A DNA stretch of 64,000 nucleotides, taken from positions 11,012,238-11,076,237 of the forward strand of contig CM036619.1 of assembly GCA_020746105.1 (NCBI GenBank), in the 5' to 3' direction. Positions within the stretch are counted from its first letter, which is position 1; each line of letters opens with the position of its first letter. Position numbers and translations under genes: made by a program. The DNA comes from Trogon surrucura (taxonomy: Eukaryota > Chordata > Aves > Trogoniformes > Trogonidae). Positions 35,822-47,166 of this stretch are shown piece after piece. The notes below the pieces were generated by a model, which saw only the letters and a list, made by a program, of their open reading frames with translations, had not been told where the DNA came from and made no database searches.

Positions 35822-38800
35822 ACCCTGCTGCTTTTGCACTTCAGGTCTGAATTGCACCAACCACATTTAAAAAAAAACAAAGCAAAAATCCCAAAAGCTC
35901 CCTCTCCCCAAAGCCAAAAACCTAATAGAAACAAACTCAAAGGCTAAAATCTGGACAAAAGTAGTTTCTAATCAATGGCTACTGACAATCTGAAGGGTTT
36001 TATACATAAGACCACAATGAGCTATGTCTTCCAGTCTTTTTTTATTTTTTTTTCCTAAATTAATCATCAGTGCAGCGAGATGAGCTCTCTTTTTCTTTGC
36101 ACTTCAGTTCTGTTTTCCCTCCTCTTGGGAAAAGCAATCTATTCAACTTCCTCCAAAAGCTGCTCTCATTCTTCTTTCCAGTTCTTTCTCAGAACGAAAC
36201 TGGTTTTTTGATCAGCATGATTAAGACAGCATTTGTGATATGGGCTTCTACTAAAACACCTTTTAGACACTATCTGTAAGTAAATCTTGCCCTACTTTCA
36301 TTTCAACGGTTCAAGCACATCTACTCAAGCTCTGCCATTCTGTGAGCACTCCTGTCTCTGGAAAACACTCTTACCTAATTACAGTTCCTCCCTGTCCCAA
36401 CATACTCCTTTAGTTGTTGCCATCATTTCTCTTTAGTCCCCTAAAAAGCTCACCAGGAGAAGCAATATGTGAGTATGAAGCCTGGTTTGGAAAGCCGACA
36501 GGCAACCGATTTATATGTGAGCAGGTAGAATTGCCTTTCTGCTTAACAATGTCTTCAACTTCTTAAGAAACATAGGGCCTTCCTCTGATTATAAGCCAGC
36601 ATTATTTTAATTCAGTTATTTGCATTCAGCTATAGCCTTTGTTCTGGGAACACGGCCAACTGAAGTAGTGAATACTTAGTAAGTATAATTAGAAAGGTAA
36701 GCAGCTCCAAAAAGAATGAAATCAACACACACAGAGTCATTACACAGGATGCATGAGGAGAAAGTTGAGGAGTGGAGGGCAAAGACTCGGGCACACACAA
36801 TAAAACCCCCACACCCTAAGCAATCCATCTCTACAAAGCTGACATCTCTGTCAAATGAACTCCGTTTCCCTGATAATTTGGAGAAATGTTTGTTTGTGGA
36901 GTGGGTGGGTTGGACTCATGACCTGTTTGCTAAAGCAACAAAAGCTCTTGAAAAAGAGCCTTCCTAAGATCTGACAGGCTTTGGCCTTCAGCAAACAACA
37001 TGTTCAAAATAAGCAAATAATGAGCAACCTTCATCGATGAACTGCCAGCACAGAATGCCTTCAGATGTCGCTGAGCAGTTCTTGCTTGCCTGTCCTTCAG
37101 GCCTTTTCTCATGGCCCCAAATAAATATGTGGGTTTTTTTGCTCTGCAGCTTTCCTTTCAGCATTTGAGTCAGTGCCATGTTTAACATTCAGCACAGCTT
37201 CATAAAGAAACGAGCTTATCTCTGGCCAGGTTGTTCCAGGTATTTACATGTTAGCTGGATCATGAGAAAATCAATGGGAATTGAGTACCTAAATATCTTT
37301 GAGGATACGGACCACTGTTCCTCCTGAAATGCCCATCCATCTCCTGGCCCTCCAGAAAAGTAAAAGCACTACTTTTCTACTAGTAATATGACACACAAAC
37401 CACAGACAAACGTCTCCTCTGAGGAGCAGAAGTTTTGTACTTAACTGGAACATGTTGTGGTTACTAAAACTGGGAAAACATGGCCAAAGTCACAAGTGGA
37501 TGCAACCACCCAATCGCTCCTGGACTTCACTCAAATTGGTCTTTTGGAGCAGCTGTTGGACTCTCCCTGAGAACATCAGTCCTGTCCTTAGAACATCAGA
37601 CTGTCATCCACAAAGCTACCTACCAATTACAGCAAGAAATGCAGTTAAAGTCTGATGCAGAACCCACTAGAGGCTCTGCAAAGGTCTCCACTAGCTTAAA
37701 TTTCTCATTAGCTCCTGACTAGTCTCTTGTTGCCCATCTTAGTGGGGAAGTCAAGCAGTGACCAAGCAGGGTGCGCAAACAAAAAAGCCCCTTTCCCACC
37801 AAAAGTCAAGGTGGAAACCTGCTGGGTAAGGATCACAAGATGAAGGTATGTGCACTACAGTTTCCCACCATTTACGGTAACAATGACCCAAGAGTGTAGC
37901 CTCCAGGCCCTATCAGTGCAAGACACACATCCACGAACTTCTGCCACCTGCTCAGGTCTGCCCTTGTTCCCAGAGCCATTTCACAGTGCACGCAGTAAAC
38001 CTTCCTCTTCTCGCAGCAGTGAAAGTTGTGTGTTTCAGAGTGGAAATTCTGGAACCAGCCCTTGTTCTCATTTGAAATTTCACATCTGACTTTACAGTCA
38101 GGAGCCTTCAGTATCCTAGAAAGTAAAGAGGATGAGGGGACATAATCTGAGGCCATGCTAAAGCCACTAGTTTTTGCCAACTTTGCCTGATTTGGACTGA
38201 CATAGTTGAGCTAACTCCAGCAGAATTAAAGATGCTTCATTAAAGGAGCATTCTTGTTAGCAGAATTTATTTTACTAATGATCAGAGGATGGAAAGGAGA
38301 GGGCTAAATCATGAGCCAAAGCAGACCTTCACCAGGATAAACTGTGTTCCCCACAGGAGAGCTCTAACTGGCAACATATTCCACAGATCTGGTCTGAACA
38401 TTTCAGAGGAATGGATTTCTCTGGTGTTGGTTTTACCTGCACTGAGCCCACTCCTTAGAACTATCTCTGCTCTTAAATCATTGTCTGTGTCATGGCATCC
38501 CAGCTACATTCCTCATTTGCCTTCACCTCCATCCATAAAAACCTTTGCACAAAGTGAAACTCCCCCAACCCACACCTAGTTTTATCTTTTATTTTGACCA
38601 ATAGTCATGACAGCCCATTACCCAAAGCCTGAAATGAAGCATAAAAGTCGGGTCAAACCCCAGGAAGCCCAAGGTAACCTCATTCAGCATGGCGACCTTT
38701 TCACAGCTAGCTGAGGATCAGATCCAGTAATGACTTCTTAGGCTTCACAACCATGAATATCATCAAGCCGTTCCCCAATAATCATGTGCTTGCAATATTC

Positions 38801-39850
38801 CTGCCTTCACTTCCTTTCAAATCCAGGGTGTTGAAAAGGGGGTGTGTTTCAACCTCCTTAAGTGCCACAGGATGGGTACGAGATGTGCGGCTAGCACACT
38901 CACGATAAAGATCCCCATATGAGCACATACCTGTAGCTTTTTGGCCCTGTAGAGATCATTTTCACCTGCAGCCTTTCCAGTTGGCTGATCTGGGCATGAG
39001 GCTGATCTCAAAGTCAGTATATCGCTGTCACCTTGTTGCACCAAAACTTTCAAAATAAAATCAGTCTAAGAGGAAGATTCACTCACCAATGACTTGGATC
39101 AGATATTTAAAACTGCAGACAGTGTTTACATCTGTAATACAAGACACTGGAAAAAAGCAGTTTTGTTACATCAGCCTTCTGGCTAATATTTTAATCATTT
39201 AACCGTCCCCCTGCCCTTCAGTTGGAAGGGGAAGTCTTCACTTCCTGGTCTGGTATTTCTGCACATTTCTGCTTTCTGCTTCATTTTTATTCCAGAGGGC
39301 TGGTTTTAAGTTGTAGACAAAATGACCTTTAAATAACAGCCTTCACTGAGATTTGGGATCTTTCTGGCTGAAAGTGACAGTATGTATCTGCCATCACTAC
39401 CAATGCTCTGATTCAAAACAGGATTTAACTTTATCACCAAGATTAAAAAAAGAAAAGAAAAAAAGATGAAAAAATCATGACAGTACTAAAAGTGTATTCA
39501 GAAATCATGTCCAGATTATACAGAACAGTACATCCGAACTCACTGTACTTTTGTCACACCATGGCATGACCGCTATTCATTGCCTTTCTGAGTGATTCAT
39601 TGTGTCTTCCTGGTTAACTGTAATTAGCACGGTATTTTTCTACTTATGAAGACGCTTTTTCTTGAGCTAAGATTGGGTTATCATCTCTTTCAGTAAATCA
39701 GTTTTGACCAAAGAGCACAGTTTGTGTTGGCCTCCTTATGAGGATGACATCTCCCTGATGTAAAGCAAGTCACAAAGCTGCAGCTCCCAATAACTTGCTC
39801 TCAGTTTTGGCCTTGATGTGTTGCCTACAAAGTATGTTTTTCATATAGAG
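35822..39850. other. Unassigned interval
   Basis: No gene or mobile element was recognised. A minus-strand frame (38931-39053) ends in AAGCTACAG directly before GTATGTGC, a good splice donor at 38930. However, no convincing acceptor precedes it, so it is only noted here. Confidence 0.45.
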
Positions 39851-39873
39851 ATTAATTAATTAATTAATTAATT
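39851..39873. repeat. (AATT)n tract
   Basis: About six tandem copies of the self-complementary ATTA/AATT tetramer form a perfectly palindromic AT block. Confidence 0.9.
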
Positions 39874-42368
39874 GATCTTCCGAAAGCTAACAATTGGGCT
39901 AATGCAATAGGTCTTCCCAAATGCATGGCAGAGCTATACTTAAAATGTGACCGGACTGAAACTTACTTCCTACGGGACTTAGTGGGTTTTTGCTGCACGT
40001 TTCATTTCTGCTTCATAAAAACTCACTTTCTGAGCAATGAAGTTAGACTCTTAACTTTTAATTTTTTTTCCCAGAAAGTGGGTGTGAAGGTGGCAAAACA
40101 TAAGTGTATAGTGCAGGCACTGTATTATTCTACTTTATTAGCTTTATATGTGATAAGATGTGATGGCAAGGTTCTAACTCAACCACAGATGATCCAGCAG
40201 CCTTGTTGGTGGGCAAATGAGTTCTGGTCTGAGCCACTGCAGTTGCACTGTCTTAAACCTGGCTCTGGTTTTGCCCCTAGTTAACAAATGACAGTGATAA
40301 CCCATAAAGCTGGAGTGTAGCAATTACTACTACACTTGTGGAGTGGCAGCCTTAATAAATAAGAAGTTCATCAACAGCACTTTCTCCTTGCTGAGAGGAA
40401 TGACCAGAGAGAAACTAAGAGCTGCTTGGCTACCATTGAAGTCTTCTAGACTTCATGTGTTGATGTTAGTTTAACACTGAGCACTCCCTACTATTAGAGT
40501 TTGTGTAAGTAAACACATATGCAACAGCTTCATAGACTGTGATGGTTTTTTAAACACCACTAAAATTTTCTGAAATGCTCAATGCAGGGTAAACCCATTG
40601 GCTGTCAGGACCTTCGGCATACATTGTCTGCTGTCCAGAAGAAGTTATACAAAACAAAGGAGCAGTCATTTCTTTGTGACAGGGTTCTTCCTGAGAGTAG
40701 GCAAGAAAAGAATGTCCACGAGTAGGAAAAGACAGCCAATACAGACAGTCCAAAAGAAGGAAGGGCTGAAAAATGGAAAAGTCCTCAATCAAAAAAATAC
40801 AGACCTGAACTTGTGAAGCGAGAGTACTCATCACCAAAGGAAGTTTGGGAGGTTGAGAGGAACCAGATAACTCAGTTGCTTAGTGGAAGACAGCCTGTGA
40901 GACCAGGCAGGAGAGAAAAAGTTTGCTTAGTAAAGGGAGAGGCCTTGCGATTTGGAACAAACCCCATATGTACAAAAAGAGGATGGTTTCCCTAGGGGAC
41001 TCTATCTCATAAATTTCCAGGAAAAAATTAGAAATAAATATGTACAGAACATTTGAAAATGTGAAGAGTTCATGCTGATTTCTGCATGGCCTTTAGGAAA
41101 TAAAACCCACAGCTGCATGCAAGACTCTTTTATTATCCGAAGACTTTTAAGGGCCAACTGTTGCCACCTTGGGGTGCTCCTTCAAATGTTAACTACTATG
41201 AAGACCAGTTCGCATGTAGACAAAACAAGAAATGGCACAGGAAATAGACAAACCAGCTAGGTCAAAGAAAACAAACCCAAACCCGGTAATTTAAAAGGGG
41301 CCGTGGCTTTAGCTACTTGAAATGTATGTTTCCAACTTCAGCCTCCAGCTTCCTCTGAAAAGGGTATTCTGTGGCTTTTCTGAAAGTGCCTGTTTCTCTT
41401 AGAAAGAGCCATTGGAAGCTGAGCAATGACTTGTCATGTCAAATCTGTAGCATTCACTAGCTTATAAATATACAAAACTAATACAACACAGGTACGGTGC
41501 TCTGTTGCTGTCTGAAAACCTATCTGTACTCAAGGATGATTCAATCTGCATTCATTGCTTCTGTGGGAGCAATCCATTTGTCGGATGTTTTCCACGTTCA
41601 CAATAACCTCTGAGAACCTGAAAATGAATTGTCATCGAACAGAGATGACTTCTCAGGAAGGTTTGCCACTTTAGCTATAATTGTATAAGCAAAGCAGAAT
41701 CATTGACCCTCCAAGAATCAATACAGCTACACTAGTGCAAAATTATTTATAACAGTTCTGTTTAGGCTGTGTCTACAATACAGACTTTGGAAAGCATCAG
41801 TCACGGGTGTGCTTGGCTGCACTGTGTGACAGACATAGATGAGCTGGCAGGAGTGCCCAGTCTAAACTGATTTCCAAATGGCTGTGCTCTAACCCCCACA
41901 GAGTACCGTGCTAAGCTATATAGGTGAAATAGGAGTTTTGTCCATAAGACTTGTACCCCCTTTTCTATGCCAGAATTATGCTCCTTGAAAAGACCTGACT
42001 TAATTCTTCTGTAAAACTTTTTTACCAGTCCATGTCAGACCAATGCGTTAACATTGTGGCTGTTTTCTTTCCGAAGAATATGAGGCCTCTGTAATCACAC
42101 TGTGTAAGACTGAGTATATCTATATGCAGTCCCTCCTTTCCCAGCAATAACTTTTAGAGCCATTATCAGTTTGAAAAATAATAAATACATTGATAGTGAG
42201 GTGGAACACAAAGTTATATATTTGTGTTATGTCAAAGTTATGTCAAAGGCACAAAAGTTAAGCAAAATAGGAGGATGAGGAAGAACAATGAAAACCACCT
42301 AAAGCAAAACCTATATTGTTCCTTGTTTTGGGACCACCACCCCATTATAAGTAGATAAACTGGGAGGC
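39874..42368. other. Unassigned interval
   Basis: Nothing recognisable is present. A 119-codon plus-strand frame at 39925-40284 has no motif and no supporting splice signals. Confidence 0.5.
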
Positions 42369-42805
42369 TTCCAAGAGCACTGAGATGGTGAGGGCACTGA
42401 AGCTCATAATGTACAAGGACAGGCTGGGTGGTTGGTTTTGCTTAACCAGGAGAGGAAAAAGCTAAGAGCAGGGGCATCAACTTGCTGTTTTCTACTGCCT
42501 GGTGGAAGGAAAACAGGGAAAATAGAGGCAGCCCCTTCTGAGAGATGCACAATGAAGGGACGAGATTAAACAACTGCAACTTGCAACGGGGGCTACTCCA
42601 GGTGGTCAAAAGAAAATAATTTCACCTTCAGGAATTCATTGCTGGGACAAGACCCCTGACAGGGTGGGCTCTGGGGTTTTCCAGAGTCCACCCTCTCAGA
42701 CTGGAGATTTACAAACCTGGCTGAACAAATCTGTTCTAACCTCAGAGTTAATCCTGCTGTCACCTCAAGGGGACTCTTTGCTGCCTAAATCATCCTATGA
42801 TTCAG
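42369..42805 (+). mobile_element. Old CR1 LINE fragment, C-terminal end and 3' UTR
   Basis: A decayed CR1 3' region can be followed in order. An ALKLIMYKDRLGG-like start leads to a GAGGAAAAAGCTAAGAGCAG block and CTTCTGAGAGATGCACAATG (the FSEMHSDR-type codons). GACTGGAGATTTACAAACCTGG (the LEIFKTWL block, quoted in part) follows at about 42699-42720, with a CATCCTATGATTC remnant of the tail at 42790-42802. All frames are broken. The family assignment is from the order of matches. Confidence 0.68.
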
Positions 42806-43427
42806 CTATCATTAGACACCAGAAAGAGCACACAAAAATTCAACCTCAAGATACAAATATATAGGAAATTAAACTTCCTTGGCTTTGCTACTCATGGAAC
42901 TATCTGAGCTTTTCAGTAGTGGTTTTCTCTTGGTTTGCCTTTATTAACAGGAAGTTGTATTAAAGTAGCAGTGTGGAAAATAAAGAATGGAAATATATGT
43001 TCAGCTTTCCCTTCAATGGGCAGAAAAAGAAAACGCTTCTTTAATAATCATGAAAATCTGCTGCTTAAAAGATGAAAGGAATTTTACTATATAGCTTTGA
43101 GTCCTGGAGACAACAGGTAAGCCTATGGAAAAATAGGTGTGTGCCTTTGTTTCCAGTGCAGGAATGGAAATGCCATAACAGTAAGGTAGGATATCTGCTA
43201 GTGCTCTATGCCCAGAATGGTTTTTCTCTCTCTATTTCATCAGATGGGCCCATTGCCTCAGTTTCCCCTTTGAAATCACTGTCCTTAACTTTGGGTGATC
43301 TGAAATGTGATGCCGTACCTGGTGCTGGACAAACTGCACGCTACTGCTTTTGCTCCAGGAAACACAGATGTTGAACAGAAACAACAAACAAAAACCCTGA
43401 CTTTATTTTTTTCCCAGCTACACATAC

Positions 43428-43568
43428 CTTGACATACAGAAGGATATCAGGCCGAGATCCATGAGGGCAAAGAACAGAAGTCCATAGCCCTCTCTCGGCA
43501 CTTTCAGGTGAAAACAACTGCACACAGCACCTCATGAGCTCTCGTGGAGTAACCAAGATCACATCCAT
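43428..43568 (-). CDS. Candidate host-gene exon, 47 codons, product unknown
   Basis: On the minus strand a polypyrimidine tract and AG (CCCTGTTCTTTCTAG, ending at 43569) are followed by 141 bases open in only one frame, then AAG|GTATGT, a consensus donor at 43427. The other two frames stop early. The exon is exactly 47 codons, phase 0 at both ends. It reads MDVILVTPRELMRCCVQLFS, then PESAERGLWTSVLCPHG and RPDILLYVK. I do not recognise the protein. It is phase-compatible with the candidate exon ending at 51634. The ATG falls right after the splice site, so it could be either internal or a start. A chance splice-bounded frame of this size is possible. Confidence 0.25.
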
Positions 43569-43609
43569 CTAGAAAGAACAGGGTACAGTTAGTCCCCATT
43601 TTAGGAGGC

Positions 43610-43718
43610 TAACTGGATAAAGCCCTGAGCAGACCAGTCTCGGAGCTGTTTTGAGCAAGAGTCTGGACCAGAGACCCCCTGAGGTCCCTTCTAATCTGAT
43701 TCATCTTACAATCACACA
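43610..43718 (+). mobile_element. Old CR1 LINE 3' end
   Basis: GGATAAAGCCCTGAGCAGAC is the antecedent of the LDKALSS-type codons. It is followed by a TTTTGAGCAAGAGTCTGGAC block and CCTGAGGTCCCTTCTAATCT, the normal order at a CR1 3' end. The tail repeat has decayed to a CTTACAATCACACAG-like remnant. The fragment is short and divergent. Confidence 0.75.
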
Positions 43719-45242
43719 GATCATACACAAGAGCTTTAATACTTCACCAATGCTAATCTAGTTGTCTTGCACATCTCTATTCCCCTGCATTCACCAGCTT
43801 CAGAAGAAGACATAAATAAAAATTTCAACCAAATGTGGGTTTGGTGTGGTTTTTTTAACCAGCAAAAAGTGTTAGTGGAGGTTGTCAGCTCTGTCTTTAC
43901 AAGTTTGTATCTAACCCACTGAATTGTTTTAGTTTAAAAAATTGTATACCCCACTCTGGAACCACTTCATTTAGGGATTTTTATTCTGGAAACACATCAT
44001 CTTTAGACAGGATTTTTAATAGTCTTTAATTATTTTTAATTGAGAATGAATCAAGATTGCATTGTTTCATTTGTTTGTACCTAACAAGATCTTTTCAGCC
44101 CTCTCCCAAAGATTGTTTATATAGAGATGAGGACTGCAGTCTTGACTTTTTAAGGTGTGTGTTGAGGCTGCTCATTAGCTCACCAAAAATATAGATTACA
44201 AGATTTTTTTTCAGTCTAAAACAAATGTTGGTTGCAGACTTTGAAGGAGTAGTCAAACTAAGAAGTGGTTCCTCTTGTGCCCTGAGTAGCTCATGCTTTC
44301 CTGTGTTTCCTGCCCGTTCCCTCAGCTCATCATGGTTCCTTCAATCCACCTTGACCATTACACCAGAGCAATGCTCCTCGGGCTTCCCAGATTTCTGGAA
44401 AAGCTCCCTTAAGTGATTTATCTGGGAAAATCAAATAGTACCTAACATGGCTTAAGATCTGCTCTCCCAGATAGCTCTCAGCACTTCCATTACCTCCCCA
44501 GAGAAAGCAGCATTTGTCAGTCTGCAAGAGAAAGAGACCAGGTCTTCCTGAGGCAGGAAGACCAAAGAAAGTCTGTGTTGTTAGCCACAACTGGAACTTG
44601 GTCAAAGAGAGCCCCTCCTGTCAGTTTTCTTGCAGTAAGGCATTTGCATTAGGGGAGAGACTGACCTGTGCGGCTTGCAAGGGACAACAACTCCTAGGCA
44701 AGACATCTGACTCCTTAAAATTTTGCTGAAAAAGCCACACGTTGAAACCCAGTCAGCTGGTGTACCTTCCCACCTAGAAAATAAACGTGAGCAATCTTAC
44801 ATAATTACAATAATTAGCATTTGTTGTATGATGATGCTTTGACGAAACCCATTTTATGTGGCTTTTTATCATTGTTCTTTAATTAAAAAGATCTTCAACT
44901 ATTGAGATCAGCACAAGTGCGTCACGCACAAATGAGTGAGAAAGCAACTTTACCCCAGATCCTAAAAATAAGGGTTATTCAGAATTTGGATACCCGTGAA
45001 GCTGGCAGTGCTTCTAGCTGGCATTTTGTTTCGCACTCATGTCGCTAGAGAATAGCCTATGCTTGGCAGATAAGGAAAAGGAGTGGAGCCAGCAAGTTTC
45101 CTAAAGCCACAGCTGGAGCTGGGATCCACCATGATGGGTGTTGGTGCCCTGCCAGATCCAGCTGACCATACACCTTTCCCACTGTAGAGGCTGCAGATGT
45201 GAAAAATAGACTATGAAACAGTTTAGATTTTCTTCTTTTTTT

Positions 45243-45273
<31 letters not shown>

Positions 45274-46234
45274 CATCAGCTGTTTAAAGAAGAGAATCCA
45301 TTACAGGAATCACTATGTGCCGTATCCCGAAATGTAGAGATTTTACAACAGCTTGTGAAGTAGAGTCATGGGACCGAAGCATGCAACAAGTGTTTGAAGG
45401 TGCTTAACATTCATTCCATCTTTGTTCTGATTTAATTAGTAAACATCTTCAAAGGGAACAGGCTCACTGCTCAGGCAAAGGGCACAAGCAGTCCGGCACC
45501 ACAACAAGCAAATAGATGTTTAAAGGAAGGTATTTGGAACATACAAGAGCCTGGGGTTTGTCCATGTAGAAGTGAGAGCCAAAAACCTTTTGGTGACTCA
45601 CAGCTCTAGTTAAAGACAAGACAAAGCTGTGTCTATTCTAAAGCCTGCTATGGAAATAGGGTGTTCATTTACAAAGAACTGTGTCTATACGCAGATTTAT
45701 GCTGAAATGCACTTGGGATTTGCAATTAAACTAGCTACATCCATACTGGTTTCCATGTAAACAGTTTTTTGGTCACCAGTTATCATAACAATCCAGGAAA
45801 TATTGACCTATTGGAAAATAGTGCCCCCAGGCTTGCGGTAAGTTGTAACCTGTTTCCAGGTTTCTGCAGAATAGTTTTGTGCACATCTCGGCATTAGGCT
45901 GGCTGCAGAAAGGGCTGGAGAAGGTCATGATTGTGTAAACCAGAAACCTCTTCACACCAAAAGGTTTCTAAGTAGACAGAAATATCTCCTTACAGGTGGA
46001 GAGAGTCAGGCTTTGATCTTGCAGGTTAAGTAGCAGTCTGCTCTCCTTAGTACCTAAGTGTCCTGAGAAGTCTGGTTTGCAAGCTTGGTGACCAGGTCCC
46101 AGATGCTTGTGGAAGTAGGTGGAAGTCAGGAACATTAGCATCTCTGAGGAACCAGTTGGTGGTTCTTCCTGGCAGACCCAGAGAATGCATCTCCAGCTTC
46201 AAGCTGGCATCGGGCACTGGCAAAGGAGCTGCTG
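43719..46234. other. Unassigned interval
   Basis: No gene or element was recognised apart from the T-run listed separately. Frames are under 95 codons. Confidence 0.5.
45246..45272. repeat. T27 homopolymer
   Basis: There are 27 consecutive T, preceded by a further T-rich stretch from 45228. Read on the minus strand it would be a poly-A, but no AATAAA or retrocopy body lies in the expected position (45273 upward). Confidence 0.95.
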
Positions 46235-47166
46235 TGGGGCTGAGCTGGAGAAAGAAATTATTCTGGAGAAACTGGCTGACCATGGCTTAGACAGGCTTAT
46301 GCTTTGCTGGGTAAAAAATTGGCTGGATGGCCAGGCCCAAAGAGTGGTGGTAAATGGAGTTAAATCCAGTTGGCAGCCAGTCATGACCAGTGTTCCCCCA
46401 GACACAGTACTGGAGCACCCTTAGAAAGTTTGTAGACAACACCAAACTGGGTAGAAATGTTGATCTGCTTGAACATAGGGAGGATCTGCAAAGGGATCTA
46501 GACAGACTAAATGCATGGACGAAGGTCAAATGCATGAGTTTCAATAAGGCCAAAGGCCAGGTTCTGCACTTCGGCCACAACAGCCCCAGGTAATACTACA
46601 GGCTTGGGCAAGAGTGGCAGGGATGTTGCCCGGTGGGCAACTTCACACCGTGAACCCTGTGTTCAGTTTTGGGCCCCTCACTCCAAGAAAGACATTGAGG
46701 TTTTGGAGCATGTCCAAAGAAGGGCAATGAAGCTGGTGAAGGGCGTCAAGCACAAGTCTTCTGAAGAGCGGATGAGGGAACTGGGATTGTTTTGCCTGGA
46801 GAAAAGGAGGCTGAGAGGAGACCTTATCACTCTCTACAACTACCTGAAAGGAGGTTGTAGTGAGGTGGGGATTGGTCTTTTCTCCCAGGTAACAAGTGAT
46901 AGGACAAGAGGAAATGGCTTCAAGTTGCACCAAGGAAGTTTAGATTGGATATTAGGAAGAATTTATTTACTGAAAGGGTTATCATGCCTTGGAACAGGTT
47001 GCCCAGGGTAATGGCAGAGTCCCCAACCCTGGAGGCATTTAAGATTTGTGTAGACATAGTGCTTACGGGTATGGTTTAGTTGAGGATTTGTCAGTGTTAG
47101 GTTAATGGTTGGACTCCATGATTTTAAAGGTCTTGTCCAATCTAGGGAATTCTGTGATCCTGTGAA
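46235..47166 (+). mobile_element. CR1 LINE with internal deletions
   Basis: The copy starts in the reverse transcriptase near the codons for LEKLADHGLDRLMLCWVKNW (46266-46325). It loses the block between motif B and motif C: PQG reads as PPDTVLEHP, then the next readable block is RKFVDNTKLG. It continues through [20 protein letters not shown], and again lacks about 200 bases between [11 protein letters not shown] and [19 protein letters not shown] (46653-46710). The C-terminal [20 protein letters not shown] and [11 protein letters not shown] blocks follow, with a 3' UTR to about 47166 and a worn ATTCTGTG tail. Motif C has VDN in place of ADD. The subfamily matches the minus-strand copy at 55.1-56.1 kb (shared GQEWQG segment). 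Confidence 0.92.

Noticed and set aside
36716-36967. 83-codon plus-strand frame with a basic and acidic composition
   Set aside because: Looks superficially protein-like but has no recognised homology, no splice signals at its limits and is short.
39925-40284. 119-codon plus-strand frame
   Set aside because: No recognisable domain, ordinary AT-rich context and no splice signals at its edges.
45228-45272. T-rich run as the poly-A tail of a minus-strand retrocopy
   Set aside because: No AATAAA and no gene-like sequence precede it on the minus strand, so it is treated as a simple repeat.
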